From Prauserella muralis (GTDB lineage: Bacteria > Actinomycetota > Actinomycetes > Mycobacteriales > Pseudonocardiaceae), in assembly GCF_003202285.1 (NCBI RefSeq), contig NZ_MASW01000002.1, positions 186,001 through 250,000 of the forward strand: a stretch of 64,000 bases of DNA, read 5' to 3'. The notes beneath the pieces are model-generated. The model ran no database searches and was not told the DNA's origin. It saw only the letters and a program-made list of their open reading frames with translations. The position numbers were made by a program, and so were the translations under genes. Shown in pieces: positions 24,042 through 32,190 of this stretch (position 1 is the stretch's first letter; each line of letters starts with the position of its first letter).

Positions 24042-24071
24042 GTTTGCCCGAACAGTCCCCAAGGAGAACCC

Positions 24072-25712
24072 GTGAGCCGCACGGAACCCGCAGGCACCCC
24101 GCTCGGTGACCGATTCCACCTCTATGACACGACCCTGCGCGACGGGGCACAGCGGGAGGGCATCTCCTACTCGGTCGCCGACAAGATGGCCGTCGCCAGG
24201 CTGCTCGACGAGCTGGGTGTCGGGTTCATCGAGGGCGGCTGGCCCGGCGCGATGCCCAAGGACACCGAGTTCTTCGCCAAGGCGGCCGCGGGGGACCTGG
24301 TGCTCAAGCACTCCGTGCTCGTCGCGTTCGGGTCGACGCGCAAGGCCGGCGTCGCCGCTGCCGACGACGCGCAGGTGCGGGCGCTGCTCGACTCGCAGGC
24401 GCCGGTGGTGACACTCGTCGCGAAGGCCGACGTGCGCCACATCGAGCGGGCGCTGCGGGTGGACGTCGCCGAGGCCTGCGCGATGGTGCGCGACACCGTC
24501 TCGTTCCTCGTCGGACAGGGACGGCGGGTGTTTCTCGACGCGGAGCACTTCTTCGACGGCTACGCCCACGACCCCGACACGGCGCTGCGCGTGCTCGACG
24601 CGGCCGGGCAGGGCGGCGCCGACGTGGTGGTGCTCTGCGACACCAACGGCGGACAGTTGCCCCTGGGCATCGCCGAGACCGTGCGTGAGGTGGCCGAACG
24701 CACCGGGCTGCGGCTGGGCATCCACTGCCAGGACGACACGTCCTGCGCCGTCGCCAACACCATCGCCGCGGTGCAGGCCGGGGCCACCCACGCGCAGTGC
24801 ACCGCCAACGGCTACGGCGAGCGGGCAGGCAACGCCGACCTGTTCGCCGTCACCGGGAACCTCGTGGCCAAACTCGGCATGGACGTGCTCCCCACCGGGG
24901 GCGCCGCCGAGCTCACCCGCGTCTCCCATGCCCTTGCCGAGATCGCCAACATCGCCCCCGACACCCACCAGGCCTACGTCGGGGCGTCGGCCTTCGCCCA
25001 CAAGGCGGGGCTGCACGCGAGCGCGATCAAAGTGGACCCGCTGCTGTACAACCACATCGATCCGGGTCTCGTCGGCAACGACATGCGGGTGCTGGTCACC
25101 GAGATGGCCGGCAAGGCGAGCCTGGAGCTCAAGGGACGTGAGCTCGGGGTGGACCTTGCCGGCCGGCCCGAGGCGGTCTCCAGTGCCGTGCGCAAGGTCA
25201 AGGCGCTGGAGGCGCAGGGCTGGTCGTTCGAGGCCGCCGACGCGTCGCTGGAGCTGCTGCTGCGCCGCGAGATCGCCGGTGCCGACGGTCCGGCGCTGGC
25301 CGAACCGCCGTTCACGCTCGAGTCCTACCGGGTGGTGCTCGACCACCGCTCCGACGGCGAGGTGATCGCCGAGGCGACGGTGAAGGTGCACGTGGCGGGC
25401 GAGCGGGTCATCGCCACCGCCGAGGGCAACGGGCCGGTCAACGCGCTGGACGCCGCGCTGCGCAAGGCGCTGCTGCCGCACCTGTCCTGGTTGGACAGCG
25501 TCGAGCTGGCCGACTACAAGGTGCGCATCCTCGCCGGGCATCCCGGCACGGACGCGGTCACCCGCGTGCTCATCGAGTCCTCCGACGGCGAGCGGGAGTG
25601 GACCACCGTCGGCGTGCACGAGAACATCGTCGAGGCCAGCTGGCTGGCACTGTGTGACGCGCTGGTGCACAAGAGCCTGCGCGTGGGCACGGACGTCCCG
25701 GTTAGGATCTGA
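24072..25712 (+). CDS. cimA: citramalate synthase
   Basis: CimA condenses pyruvate and acetyl-CoA to (R)-citramalate, giving 2-oxobutyrate for isoleucine without threonine deaminase. The 546-residue protein has the HMGL-type catalytic barrel (LYDTTLRDGAQREGISYSVADK, GIHCQDDTSCAVANTIAA, QCTANGYGERAGNADL) and a C-terminal LeuA-like regulatory domain. The length and the GERAGNAD pattern match the Geobacter-type citramalate synthases rather than the longer actinobacterial LeuA. AAGGAGAACCC precedes GTG 24072. The Ile-coding leader upstream supports a role in isoleucine synthesis. Confidence 0.9.
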   Translation: MSRTEPAGTPLGDRFHLYDTTLRDGAQREGISYSVADKMAVARLLDELGVGFIEGGWPGAMPKDTEFFAKAAAGDLVLKHSVLVAFGSTRKAGVAAADDAQVRALLDSQAPVVTLVAKADVRHIERALRVDVAEACAMVRDTVSFLVGQGRRVFLDAEHFFDGYAHDPDTALRVLDAAGQGGADVVVLCDTNGGQLPLGIAETVREVAERTGLRLGIHCQDDTSCAVANTIAAVQAGATHAQCTANGYGERAGNADLFAVTGNLVAKLGMDVLPTGGAAELTRVSHALAEIANIAPDTHQAYVGASAFAHKAGLHASAIKVDPLLYNHIDPGLVGNDMRVLVTEMAGKASLELKGRELGVDLAGRPEAVSSAVRKVKALEAQGWSFEAADASLELLLRREIAGADGPALAEPPFTLESYRVVLDHRSDGEVIAEATVKVHVAGERVIATAEGNGPVNALDAALRKALLPHLSWLDSVELADYKVRILAGHPGTDAVTRVLIESSDGEREWTTVGVHENIVEASWLALCDALVHKSLRVGTDVPVRI

Positions 25713-25715
25713 GAC

Positions 25716-26486
25716 GTGCGTCTGGCTCGAATTGCTCACCCCGACGGCGTCGCGTTCGTCTCGATCGACGGCGACGGTGACGACGCCCAGGTCCTGGAGA
25801 TCGCCGACCATCCGTTCGGGCAGCCGACCTATACCGGGCGGCGCTGGCCGCTCGCCGACGTCCGGCTGCTCGCGCCGATCCTGCCGTCGAAGGTCATCGC
25901 CGTCGGCCGCAACTACGCGGCGCACGCGCAGGAGTTCGGCAACGAGGTCCCTGGCGAGCCGATGATCTTCCTCAAGCCCTCCACCAGCGTGATCGGCCCC
26001 AACGCGGCGATCAAGCTGCCGCCCGCGTCGGCGCGGGTCGACTTCGAGGGCGAGCTGGCCGTCGTCATCGGGCAGCCGGTGAAGAACGTGCCCGCAGCCC
26101 GCGCGGGGCAGGCGATCCTCGGCTACACCGTCGCCAACGACGTCAGCGCGCGTGACCTGCAGAAGTCCGACGGCCAGTGGGGCAGGGCGAAGGGCTTCGA
26201 CACGTTCTGCCCGCTCGGCCCGTGGATCGAGACCGCGCTCGACCCCTCCGACCTGGCCATCCGGTCCGAGGTGGACGGCGAGGTCAGGCAGGACGCGCGC
26301 ACCTCGGCGCTGGTGCACAAGGTCCCCGCGCTGGTGGAGTTCGTCTCGGCGGTGATGACCCTGCTGCCCGGCGACGTCATCCTCACCGGCACCCCGGAGG
26401 GCGTCGGCCCGATCACCGAGGGGCAGCAGGTGTCCATCACGGTGGAGGGCATCGGCACCCTGACCAACCCGGTGCAGTCCGCCTAG
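25716..26486 (+). CDS. fumarylacetoacetate hydrolase family protein
   Basis: The 256-residue product has the FAH fold: NYAAHAQEFGNEVPGEPMIFLKP, the metal ligands in RVDFEGELAVVIG, GYTVANDVSARDLQ, and a C-terminal GDVILTGTPEGVGP. Family members hydrolyse C-C bonds or decarboxylate/isomerise oxo-diacids; the substrate is not predictable. The counterpart Rv2993c lies between leuB and gltX in M. tuberculosis. GTG 25716 is only 3 bp after the cimA stop, so it probably shares the attenuated transcript. Confidence 0.9.
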   Translation: MRLARIAHPDGVAFVSIDGDGDDAQVLEIADHPFGQPTYTGRRWPLADVRLLAPILPSKVIAVGRNYAAHAQEFGNEVPGEPMIFLKPSTSVIGPNAAIKLPPASARVDFEGELAVVIGQPVKNVPAARAGQAILGYTVANDVSARDLQKSDGQWGRAKGFDTFCPLGPWIETALDPSDLAIRSEVDGEVRQDARTSALVHKVPALVEFVSAVMTLLPGDVILTGTPEGVGPITEGQQVSITVEGIGTLTNPVQSA

Positions 26487-26491
26487 CGCCA

Positions 26492-26578
26492 AAGCTCCCC
26501 AATGCGGCATTCGCTCCACTGGACGGAGCGAATGCCGCATTGGGGAAGTTGAACGTGACGAATGTGGCATTGGGGAGC
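26492..26578. repeat. 30-bp-periodic intergenic element, copy 2
   Basis: The element starts with AAGCTCCCC and ends with GGGGAGC. Cores AATGYSRCATT begin at 26501, 26531 and 26561. The second 19-bp spacer (GGGGAAGTTGAACGTGACG) differs from that of copy 1 while spacing is kept. It lies between convergent genes. Confidence 0.9.
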
Positions 26579-26587
26579 CGCTCGGAC

Positions 26588-26642
26588 GCAGAACTCGCGG
26601 GTCTGGACGCAGGACTCGCGGGTCTGGACGCAGGACTCGCGG
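26588..26642. repeat. 21-bp tandem repeat, three units
   Basis: GCAG(A/G)ACTCGCGG occurs at 26588, 26609 and 26630, exactly 21 bp apart, joined by GTCTGGAC. The last unit ends 4 bp before the stop codon of the FAD oxidoreductase. The same unit recurs near 60907 and 61153. Confidence 0.9.
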
Positions 26643-26646
26643 GTGG

Positions 26647-27891
26647 TCAGCGGGACTGGGGGCGGCGGGCGAAGTCCGGGGCGTGTTCCGGGCGGACCCC
26701 CACGCCGACCAGGTACCCGGGGATCAGCGACAGCTGGGGAACCCGGCTCATGAGCGTGACCATCGGCTTGGGCGGGCCCGCGCGCCTGCCGTCCACGACG
26801 GGCGCGGCGACCGTGGCGTGCAGGATCCGCTGCAGCAGCTGCGCCAGCACCGTCGGCAGCAGCCTGCGCCTGCGCACCGCCGCCAGCACGCGCGGCCCCG
26901 CGGCTCCGCGCCGCAGCGGGCCGGCGAGCAACGTCGCCGCGGCCACGGCGTCCTGCACGGCGAGGTTCACGCCGACCCCGCCGATCGGCGACATCGCGTG
27001 GGCGGCGTCGCCGATGCACAGGAGCCCGTCGACGTGCCAGCGGCGGAGCCGGTTCAGCCGCACGTCGAGATGCTTGACGTCGTCCAGCGACTCCACGGCG
27101 GCGGTCCGGTCGGCGAGCGCGGGCAGCACCTCGGCGACGTCGTGCCGGAACTCATCGAGGCCCCGGGCCCGCAACTGCCGGTCCGTGCCCTTCCTGCCGA
27201 CGTAGGCGATCTGGAAGTAGCCCTTGCGCGGGATGACGATGGCGAAGCGGCCGCGCCGCATGCGTGGCGTCAGGGTGCCGGAGTTCTCGCCGTCGGCGCG
27301 CGGCAGCCGGAACCACCAGACGTCGATCGGCACCGGGAACTCCTTCGGTCGCAGCCCGGCCTCCCGCCTGGCCAGGGACCATCGCCCGTCGCAGGCCACG
27401 GTCACATCCGCCTCGAGCGAGCCGGTCTCGCCGTCGGCGGTGCGGTACCGCACTCCGCGTACCCGGCCACCGTCCTGGATGAGGCTGGTGACCTCGGTGT
27501 TCATCCGCAGCGTGAACGCGGGCTCGTCCTTGCCCGCCTCGGCCAGCAGGTTGAGGAAATCCCACTGCGGCGCGATCGCGATGTAGGGGTGGCGCACCCC
27601 GAGCCTGCGCAGCCTGCGCAGGTCGCCGATCACCACGTCGCGCTCGTCGTCGACGGGAAAGGCGATCCGCTCCATGCGGCTCTGCGGCAGGGCGGCGAAC
27701 CGCTCGCCGAGGCCCAGCTCGTCGAGTAGCTGCAACGTCGACGGGTGGACGGTGTCGCCGCGGAAGTCGCGCAGGAAGTCGCCGTGCTTCTCCAGCACCG
27801 TGACCTCGACGCCCGCCCTGGCGAGCAGCAGGCCGAGCACCATGCCGGCGGGTCCGCCGCCGATGACGGCGCAGGTCGTGCGCTCGGTCAT
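26647..27891 (-). CDS. FAD-dependent monooxygenase/oxidoreductase
   Basis: The 414-residue product is a PHBH-type flavoprotein. It has the dinucleotide loop VIGGGPAGMVLGLLLARAG, the second FAD motif CDGRWSLARREAG, and the GD motif CIGDAAHAMSPIGGVGVNLA. Such enzymes hydroxylate aromatics or act on polyketide-like substrates; the substrate here is unknown. ATG 27891 (MTERTTCAVIGGG) is preferred because AGGGG lies about 8 nt before it; ATG 27897 and GTG 27900 are alternatives. It is divergent from gltX. Confidence 0.88.
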   Translation of the reverse strand: MTERTTCAVIGGGPAGMVLGLLLARAGVEVTVLEKHGDFLRDFRGDTVHPSTLQLLDELGLGERFAALPQSRMERIAFPVDDERDVVIGDLRRLRRLGVRHPYIAIAPQWDFLNLLAEAGKDEPAFTLRMNTEVTSLIQDGGRVRGVRYRTADGETGSLEADVTVACDGRWSLARREAGLRPKEFPVPIDVWWFRLPRADGENSGTLTPRMRRGRFAIVIPRKGYFQIAYVGRKGTDRQLRARGLDEFRHDVAEVLPALADRTAAVESLDDVKHLDVRLNRLRRWHVDGLLCIGDAAHAMSPIGGVGVNLAVQDAVAAATLLAGPLRRGAAGPRVLAAVRRRRLLPTVLAQLLQRILHATVAAPVVDGRRAGPPKPMVTLMSRVPQLSLIPGYLVGVGVRPEHAPDFARRPQSR

Positions 27892-27903
27892 CTCCATCAC
27901 CCC

Positions 27904-27926
27904 TATTTCATCGGTTGTTGAATAAA
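27904..27926. promoter_or_regulatory. AT-rich dyad upstream of the FAD oxidoreductase
   Basis: TTCA (27907-27910) and TGAA (27919-27922) form a dyad with an 8-bp centre inside an AT-rich stretch that is unusual for this window. It lies 13 bp before the oxidoreductase start and could be an operator or part of the promoter. Confidence 0.25.
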
Positions 27927-27979
27927 CTCACCATGCACGGGAATACCCGTGCCGTCAAGGGCGATACGCTGGACGGGCT

Positions 27980-29461
27980 ATGACTGAGACCAAGGCTGTC
28001 CGCGCTCGCTTCTGCCCCTCGCCGACCGGGACCCCGCACGTGGGGCTCATCCGCACGGCGCTGTTCAACTGGGCGTTCGCCCGCCACCACGGCGGCACGC
28101 TGGTGTTCCGCATCGAGGACACGGACGCGGCCAGGGACAGCCAGGAGTCCTACGACGCGCTGCTCGAGGCGCTGCGCTGGCTCGGGCTCGACTGGGACGA
28201 GGGCCCCGAGGTGGGCGGTCCCTACGGGCCGTACCGGCAGAGCGAGCGGCACGACGTCTACAGCGACGTGGCCCGGCGGTTGTTGGAGGCCGGTGAGCTG
28301 TACGAGGCGTTCTCGACCAACGAGGAGGTCGAGCAGCGCCGCAGGGACGCGGGTCAGGACCCGAAGCTCGGTTACGACAACGCCGACCGCGACCTCACCG
28401 AGGAGCAGAAGGCGGCCTTTCGCGCCGAGGGGCGCACCCCCGTGCTGCGGCTGCGCATGCCCGACGAGGACCTTGCCTGGGACGACCTGGTCCGCGGTGA
28501 GATCACCTTCAAGGCGGGCACGATCCCGGACCCGGTGCTCGTGCGGGCCAACGGCCAGCCGCTCTACACGCTGACCAACCCTGTCGACGACGCGCTGATG
28601 CGTATCACGCACGTCCTGCGCGGCGAGGACCTGCTGCCGTCGACGCCCCGCCAGATCGCCCTGTACCGCGCGCTGCGCCGGATCGGCGTCGCCGAGTTCG
28701 TCCCGGAGTTCGGCCACCTGCCCTACGTCATGGGCGAGGGCAACAAGAAGCTGTCCAAACGCGACCCCCAGTCCAACCTGTTCAACTACCGCGACCGTGG
28801 CTTCATCCGCGAGGGCCTGCTCAACTACCTGGCCCTGCTGGGGTGGTCGATCGCCGACGACAGGGACGTGTTCAGCGTCGAGGAGCTGGTGGAGGCCTTC
28901 GAGATCACGAAGGTGAGCGCCAACCCGGCGCGGTTCGACCCGAAGAAGGCCGAGGCCATCAACGGCACTCACGTGCGCGCGCTGGCGGTCGACGACTTCA
29001 CGCGCAGGCTCGTGCCGTACCTCACCGCCGCGGGTGTGCTGCCCGAGCCGCCCGCGGAGGACCAGCTCGCCAGGCTGTCGGCCATCGCGCCACTGGTGCA
29101 GGAACGGGTGACCGTGCTCGGCGACGCGGTGGAGCTGGTGCGGTTCCTGTTCGTCGACGAGGAAACGTTCGCGCCCGAGGAGGCCGCCGCCACCAAGGTG
29201 CTCGGACCTGAGGCGGAGCCGGTGCTGCGGGCCTCCATCGAGGCGCTGGAGGCGCTGCCGTCGTGGGAGACCGCCGCCATCGAGCAGGCGCTCAAGGACG
29301 CGCTCGTCGACGGCCTCGGGCTCAAGCCACGCAAGGCTTTCGCGCCCGTTCGCGTGGCGGTGACCGGACGTACGGTTTCTCCGCCGCTGTACGAATCCAT
29401 GGAGTTGCTGGGCCGCGAGACATCACTCGGGCGGCTGCGTCGCGCCGTGCCGCGCAACTGA
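27980..29461 (+). CDS. gltX: glutamyl-tRNA synthetase
   Basis: GltX charges tRNA-Glu and, where GatCAB is the only source of Gln-tRNA, also tRNA-Gln. The 493-residue class I enzyme has [21 protein letters not shown] (HIGH motif as HVGL), [11 protein letters not shown] and KLSKR at residues 257-261. It is likely non-discriminating, because the window carries gatCAB and no glnS; this is inference. ATG 27980 begins the conserved N-terminus. tRNA-Gln and tRNA-Glu lie about 1 kb downstream. Confidence 0.97.
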   Translation: MTETKAVRARFCPSPTGTPHVGLIRTALFNWAFARHHGGTLVFRIEDTDAARDSQESYDALLEALRWLGLDWDEGPEVGGPYGPYRQSERHDVYSDVARRLLEAGELYEAFSTNEEVEQRRRDAGQDPKLGYDNADRDLTEEQKAAFRAEGRTPVLRLRMPDEDLAWDDLVRGEITFKAGTIPDPVLVRANGQPLYTLTNPVDDALMRITHVLRGEDLLPSTPRQIALYRALRRIGVAEFVPEFGHLPYVMGEGNKKLSKRDPQSNLFNYRDRGFIREGLLNYLALLGWSIADDRDVFSVEELVEAFEITKVSANPARFDPKKAEAINGTHVRALAVDDFTRRLVPYLTAAGVLPEPPAEDQLARLSAIAPLVQERVTVLGDAVELVRFLFVDEETFAPEEAAATKVLGPEAEPVLRASIEALEALPSWETAAIEQALKDALVDGLGLKPRKAFAPVRVAVTGRTVSPPLYESMELLGRETSLGRLRRAVPRN

Positions 29462-29544
29462 GCGTAGACGCGCTGGACCGAAACAGACGAGCTTTTATCA
29501 CCTCGTCAGCCGAGTCGGTGAAGCGGAAAGTGCCCTAGCCTCGC

Positions 29545-30330
29545 GTGGTGGCTTTTGCGTTCGGCTCCCCGACAGCATCGCAAACCGTCTCCGGTCGTGA
29601 CGACGCACCGCCGTGGGCGCCCCCGGAACTGCGGCTGGTCTGCCTCGACATCGACGATACGCTCATCGACTTCTCCGCTGCCGGGCGAAGATCGCTGGCG
29701 GCTCTGATCGGCCGCACGGACATGTGGCCACTGTGGGAGCGCATCACCGACGAGCACGTGGCCAGGGTCGTCGCGGGGGATCTCTGCTACGGGGACATGC
29801 ATGCGCGGCGCACGCAGGCCTTCCTCGCCGAGCTGGGGGTGGTGGCCGACCACGCGCACGCGCTGGAGTTCGAGGCGCGGCGCAAGGAGCGGCTGAGGCG
29901 CGGCCTGCGCCTGTTCGACGACGTGCTGCCGTGCCTGGACTGGCTCACCGCGGCGGGCGTGCGGCTGGCGGCTGTGACGAACGCCTCGGGCGCGCACCAG
30001 CGGGAGAAGCTGGCCAACCTGGGGCTCGCCCGGTTCTTCGACTACGTCGCCATCGCGGGCGAGGTCGGCGTCGCCAAGCCCGATCCGGTGATGTTCCATT
30101 CGGTGTGCTTCAAGCTGGGCTGTGACCCGTCCGAGGCCGTTCATGTGGGGGACAAGCTGGGGACCGACGCGGTCGGCGCTCGCGACGCCGGCCTCGGGGG
30201 AGTGTGGCTGAACCGGACGGGCCACGCTGTCGAGGTGCCGTCCGACGTGCACGTCCTCACCAGCCTCGGCGATCTGCCCGAGCTGCTGGTGTCCGAATTC
30301 GTTCGCGTCGGGGTGCCCGCTCAGCGTTGA
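29545..30330 (+). CDS. HAD family hydrolase
   Basis: The 261-residue product is a haloacid-dehalogenase-type hydrolase. Motif I is CLDIDDTLIDF (nucleophile and acid Asp), motif II VTNASG, the lysine lies in GVAKPDPVMF, and motif IV is HVGDKLGTDAVGARDAG. The cap insertion suggests a subfamily I phosphatase; the substrate is unknown. TAGCCT (29536-29541) lies 3-6 nt before two consecutive GTG codons (29545 and 29548), so translation is probably leaderless from one of them. Confidence 0.88.
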   Translation: MVAFAFGSPTASQTVSGRDDAPPWAPPELRLVCLDIDDTLIDFSAAGRRSLAALIGRTDMWPLWERITDEHVARVVAGDLCYGDMHARRTQAFLAELGVVADHAHALEFEARRKERLRRGLRLFDDVLPCLDWLTAAGVRLAAVTNASGAHQREKLANLGLARFFDYVAIAGEVGVAKPDPVMFHSVCFKLGCDPSEAVHVGDKLGTDAVGARDAGLGGVWLNRTGHAVEVPSDVHVLTSLGDLPELLVSEFVRVGVPAQR

Positions 30331-30421
30331 GCGCGAACCCCGGTTACCGGCCCGATCCGGGCGTGGTCTAGTATTTCTGTCCAGCGGTGCTGAGCCGGAG
30401 CGTGCTCGGGTGAGGCATCGA

Positions 30422-30493
30422 TGGGGTATGGTGTAATCGGCAGCACGACTGATTCTGGTTCAGTTAGTCTAGGTTCGAGTCCTGGTACCCCAG
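30422..30493 (+). tRNA. tRNA-Gln(CTG)
   Basis: Acceptor arms TGGGGTA (30422-30428) and TACCCCA (30486-30492) pair fully. The anticodon stem ACTGA/TCAGT encloses loop TTCTGGT with anticodon CTG, and the T-loop GGTTCGAGTCC is standard. The discriminator is G and CCA is not encoded. Length is 72 nt. Confidence 0.95.
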
Positions 30494-30546
30494 CTGCGGA
30501 GCGGAAAAGCCGATCTGGTAAGTTCTTCTCCAGCAACACAGAGCAA

Positions 30547-30619
30547 GCCCCCGTCGTCTAGCGGCCTAGGACGCCGGCCTCTCACGCCGGTAGCGTGGGT
30601 TCGAATCCCATCGGGGGTA
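30547..30619 (+). tRNA. tRNA-Glu(CTC)
   Basis: Acceptor arms GCCCCCG (30547-30553) and CGGGGGT (30612-30618) pair with one G-U at the end. The anticodon stem CCGGC/GCCGG encloses CTCTCAC with anticodon CTC. The T-loop is GGTTCGAATCC. Length is 73 nt without CCA. Confidence 0.95.
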
Positions 30620-30627
30620 CTCGCACC

Positions 30628-30660
30628 AGAAGGGGCGCACTGAGTCGGTGCGCCCCTTCT
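30628..30660. terminator. terminator after the tRNA genes
   Basis: AGAAGGGGCGCAC (30628-30640) and GTGCGCCCCTTCT (30648-30660) form a perfect 13-bp stem with a 7-nt loop. It lies between tRNA-Glu and the convergent MocR gene and may serve both directions. Confidence 0.85.
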
Positions 30661-30680
30661 GCTGTGTCCGGCCTTTCTGG

Positions 30681-32093
30681 TCAGAGTGCTTCCCGGAGCA
30701 GGGTCAGGCCCTCACCGATGCGTTCGACCGGAACGGCGCCATAGCCGAGCGCCAGCCCGTCCGGCGCCGGATGCCCGGCCGCGAACTCCGCGATGGTGTT
30801 CACCGCCACACCCCGCGCACGCGCGCGGCGCACCACCGAGGGCACGTCGATGGCCGGATCGCTCACCGTCGCGCACAGGTGCAGCCCCGCCGCCGACGGC
30901 ACCACCCGCAGCCCGGTGGCGAAATCCCGTTCCAGCGTCGCGACGACGAGTGCGTGCCGGGCGGCGTAGACGCCGACGGCCCTGCGGACATGCCGGGCGA
31001 GATGGCCCTCGTCGAGAAACGCCGCCAGTGCCGACTGGGTCACCACGTCGCCATGCCAGTCGGACAGCTGTCGCGCGCCGCGCAGCGCGGGCACCAGCGA
31101 CGGTGGCGCCACGACGAATCCGACCCGCAGCGACGGCACGAGCGTCTTGGAGAACGTCCCGACGTAGCACACGCGCCCGTGTGGATCGAGGCTCTGCAAC
31201 GGGTCCAGTGGGCGCGCGGAGAACCGGAACTCGCAGTCGTAGTCGTCCTCGATCACCACGGCCCCGGCGCGCTCGGCCCAGTCGAGCAGGGCCAGCCTCC
31301 TGGCGAGCGACATCGGCATCCCGAGCGGAAACTGGTGGGACGGGGTGACGTACACCAGCCGTGCACCGTCCGGGATCGCGGACACGTCGAGCCCCTCGCC
31401 GTCCACCGGCACACCGGTCACGCGCGCGCCGAGCGAGTGGAACAGGCGCCGTGCGGGCGGGTAGCCCGGCTCCTCGACGGCCACCAGATCTCCCGGCTCG
31501 ATGAGCACTCTGCCCAGTAGGTCCAAGGCCTGCTGCGCGCCCTGGGTGACCACCACGTCGCCGGCGTCCGCACGCACGGACCGGGACAGCGCCAGGTGCC
31601 GCGTCAGCGCGTCGCGCAGCGACAGCGGACCCGCGGGGTCGGCGTAGCCGGAGGTGGCCGCGATGGAGGGCCGCAGAGCCTGGCTGACGACTCGGCGCCA
31701 GGCGGGAAGGGGGAACAGTGTGCCGTCGGGGTGGCCCACCCGGAAGTCGAAGACCGGCGGCGGTGCGGTGTCCGCGACGGGCGGCGGCGAGCGCCACAGT
31801 GCGCGGGGCCGCACGCCCGCCGGCCGCGCGGACCGTGCAGGGCGGGGAAGGTCCAGGCCCTCGGTGACGAACGTGCCCGAACCGACTCGCGCTTCGAGGA
31901 ACCCGTCGGCGGTGAGGCGTTCGTAGGCGGTGGCGACGGTGTTGCGGGACACGCCGAGCGTGCGCGCGAGTTCGCGGGTGGGCGGCAGCCGCTCGCCGGG
32001 TCGCAACGTGCCCTCCAGCACGGCGTCGCGCAGCCTGCGATAGATCCGCGCGCTCTTGTCCCCAGGCCCTTCGATGCTCACGTGCACGTCCAC
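30681..32093 (-). CDS. MocR/PdxR-type GntR regulator with aminotransferase domain
   Basis: The 470-residue product joins an N-terminal GntR winged helix (GERLPPTRELARTLGVSRNTV, residues about 37-57) to a fold-I aminotransferase domain. The PLP lysine is in GTFSKTLVPSLRVGF, preceded by VIEDDYDCEFRF. MocR regulators sense PLP or amino compounds and often control a divergent gene; here that is an MFS transporter 97 bp away. The ligand is unknown. The start is placed at the first ATG before the HTH; an in-frame extension is not seen. Confidence 0.9.
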   Translation of the reverse strand: MDVHVSIEGPGDKSARIYRRLRDAVLEGTLRPGERLPPTRELARTLGVSRNTVATAYERLTADGFLEARVGSGTFVTEGLDLPRPARSARPAGVRPRALWRSPPPVADTAPPPVFDFRVGHPDGTLFPLPAWRRVVSQALRPSIAATSGYADPAGPLSLRDALTRHLALSRSVRADAGDVVVTQGAQQALDLLGRVLIEPGDLVAVEEPGYPPARRLFHSLGARVTGVPVDGEGLDVSAIPDGARLVYVTPSHQFPLGMPMSLARRLALLDWAERAGAVVIEDDYDCEFRFSARPLDPLQSLDPHGRVCYVGTFSKTLVPSLRVGFVVAPPSLVPALRGARQLSDWHGDVVTQSALAAFLDEGHLARHVRRAVGVYAARHALVVATLERDFATGLRVVPSAAGLHLCATVSDPAIDVPSVVRRARARGVAVNTIAEFAAGHPAPDGLALGYGAVPVERIGEGLTLLREAL

Positions 32094-32119
32094 GCCCGCC
32101 TCCCGATTGGCCCGAACAA

Positions 32120-32156
32120 CCGGTGCCGCATTGGCACTTCGACAGGGCCGGTGCCG
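32120..32156. promoter_or_regulatory. putative MocR operator between regulator and MFS gene
   Basis: CCGGTGCCG occurs as a direct repeat at 32120-32128 and 32148-32156. GTGCC (32123-32127) and GGCAC (32133-32137) also form an inverted repeat with a 5-bp centre. Direct repeats in the divergent gap are typical of MocR targets. Confidence 0.45.
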
Positions 32157-32190
32157 AGATTAGCGTGCGGGACGAAGGAAGGAGCCGGAC

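Noticed and set aside
22377-26570. Very long minus-strand open frame (about 1400 codons) across leuB and cimA
   Set aside because: It is antisense to recognised genes; long antisense frames are common at high GC because stop codons are rare. The translation is Arg/His/Gly-rich without domains.
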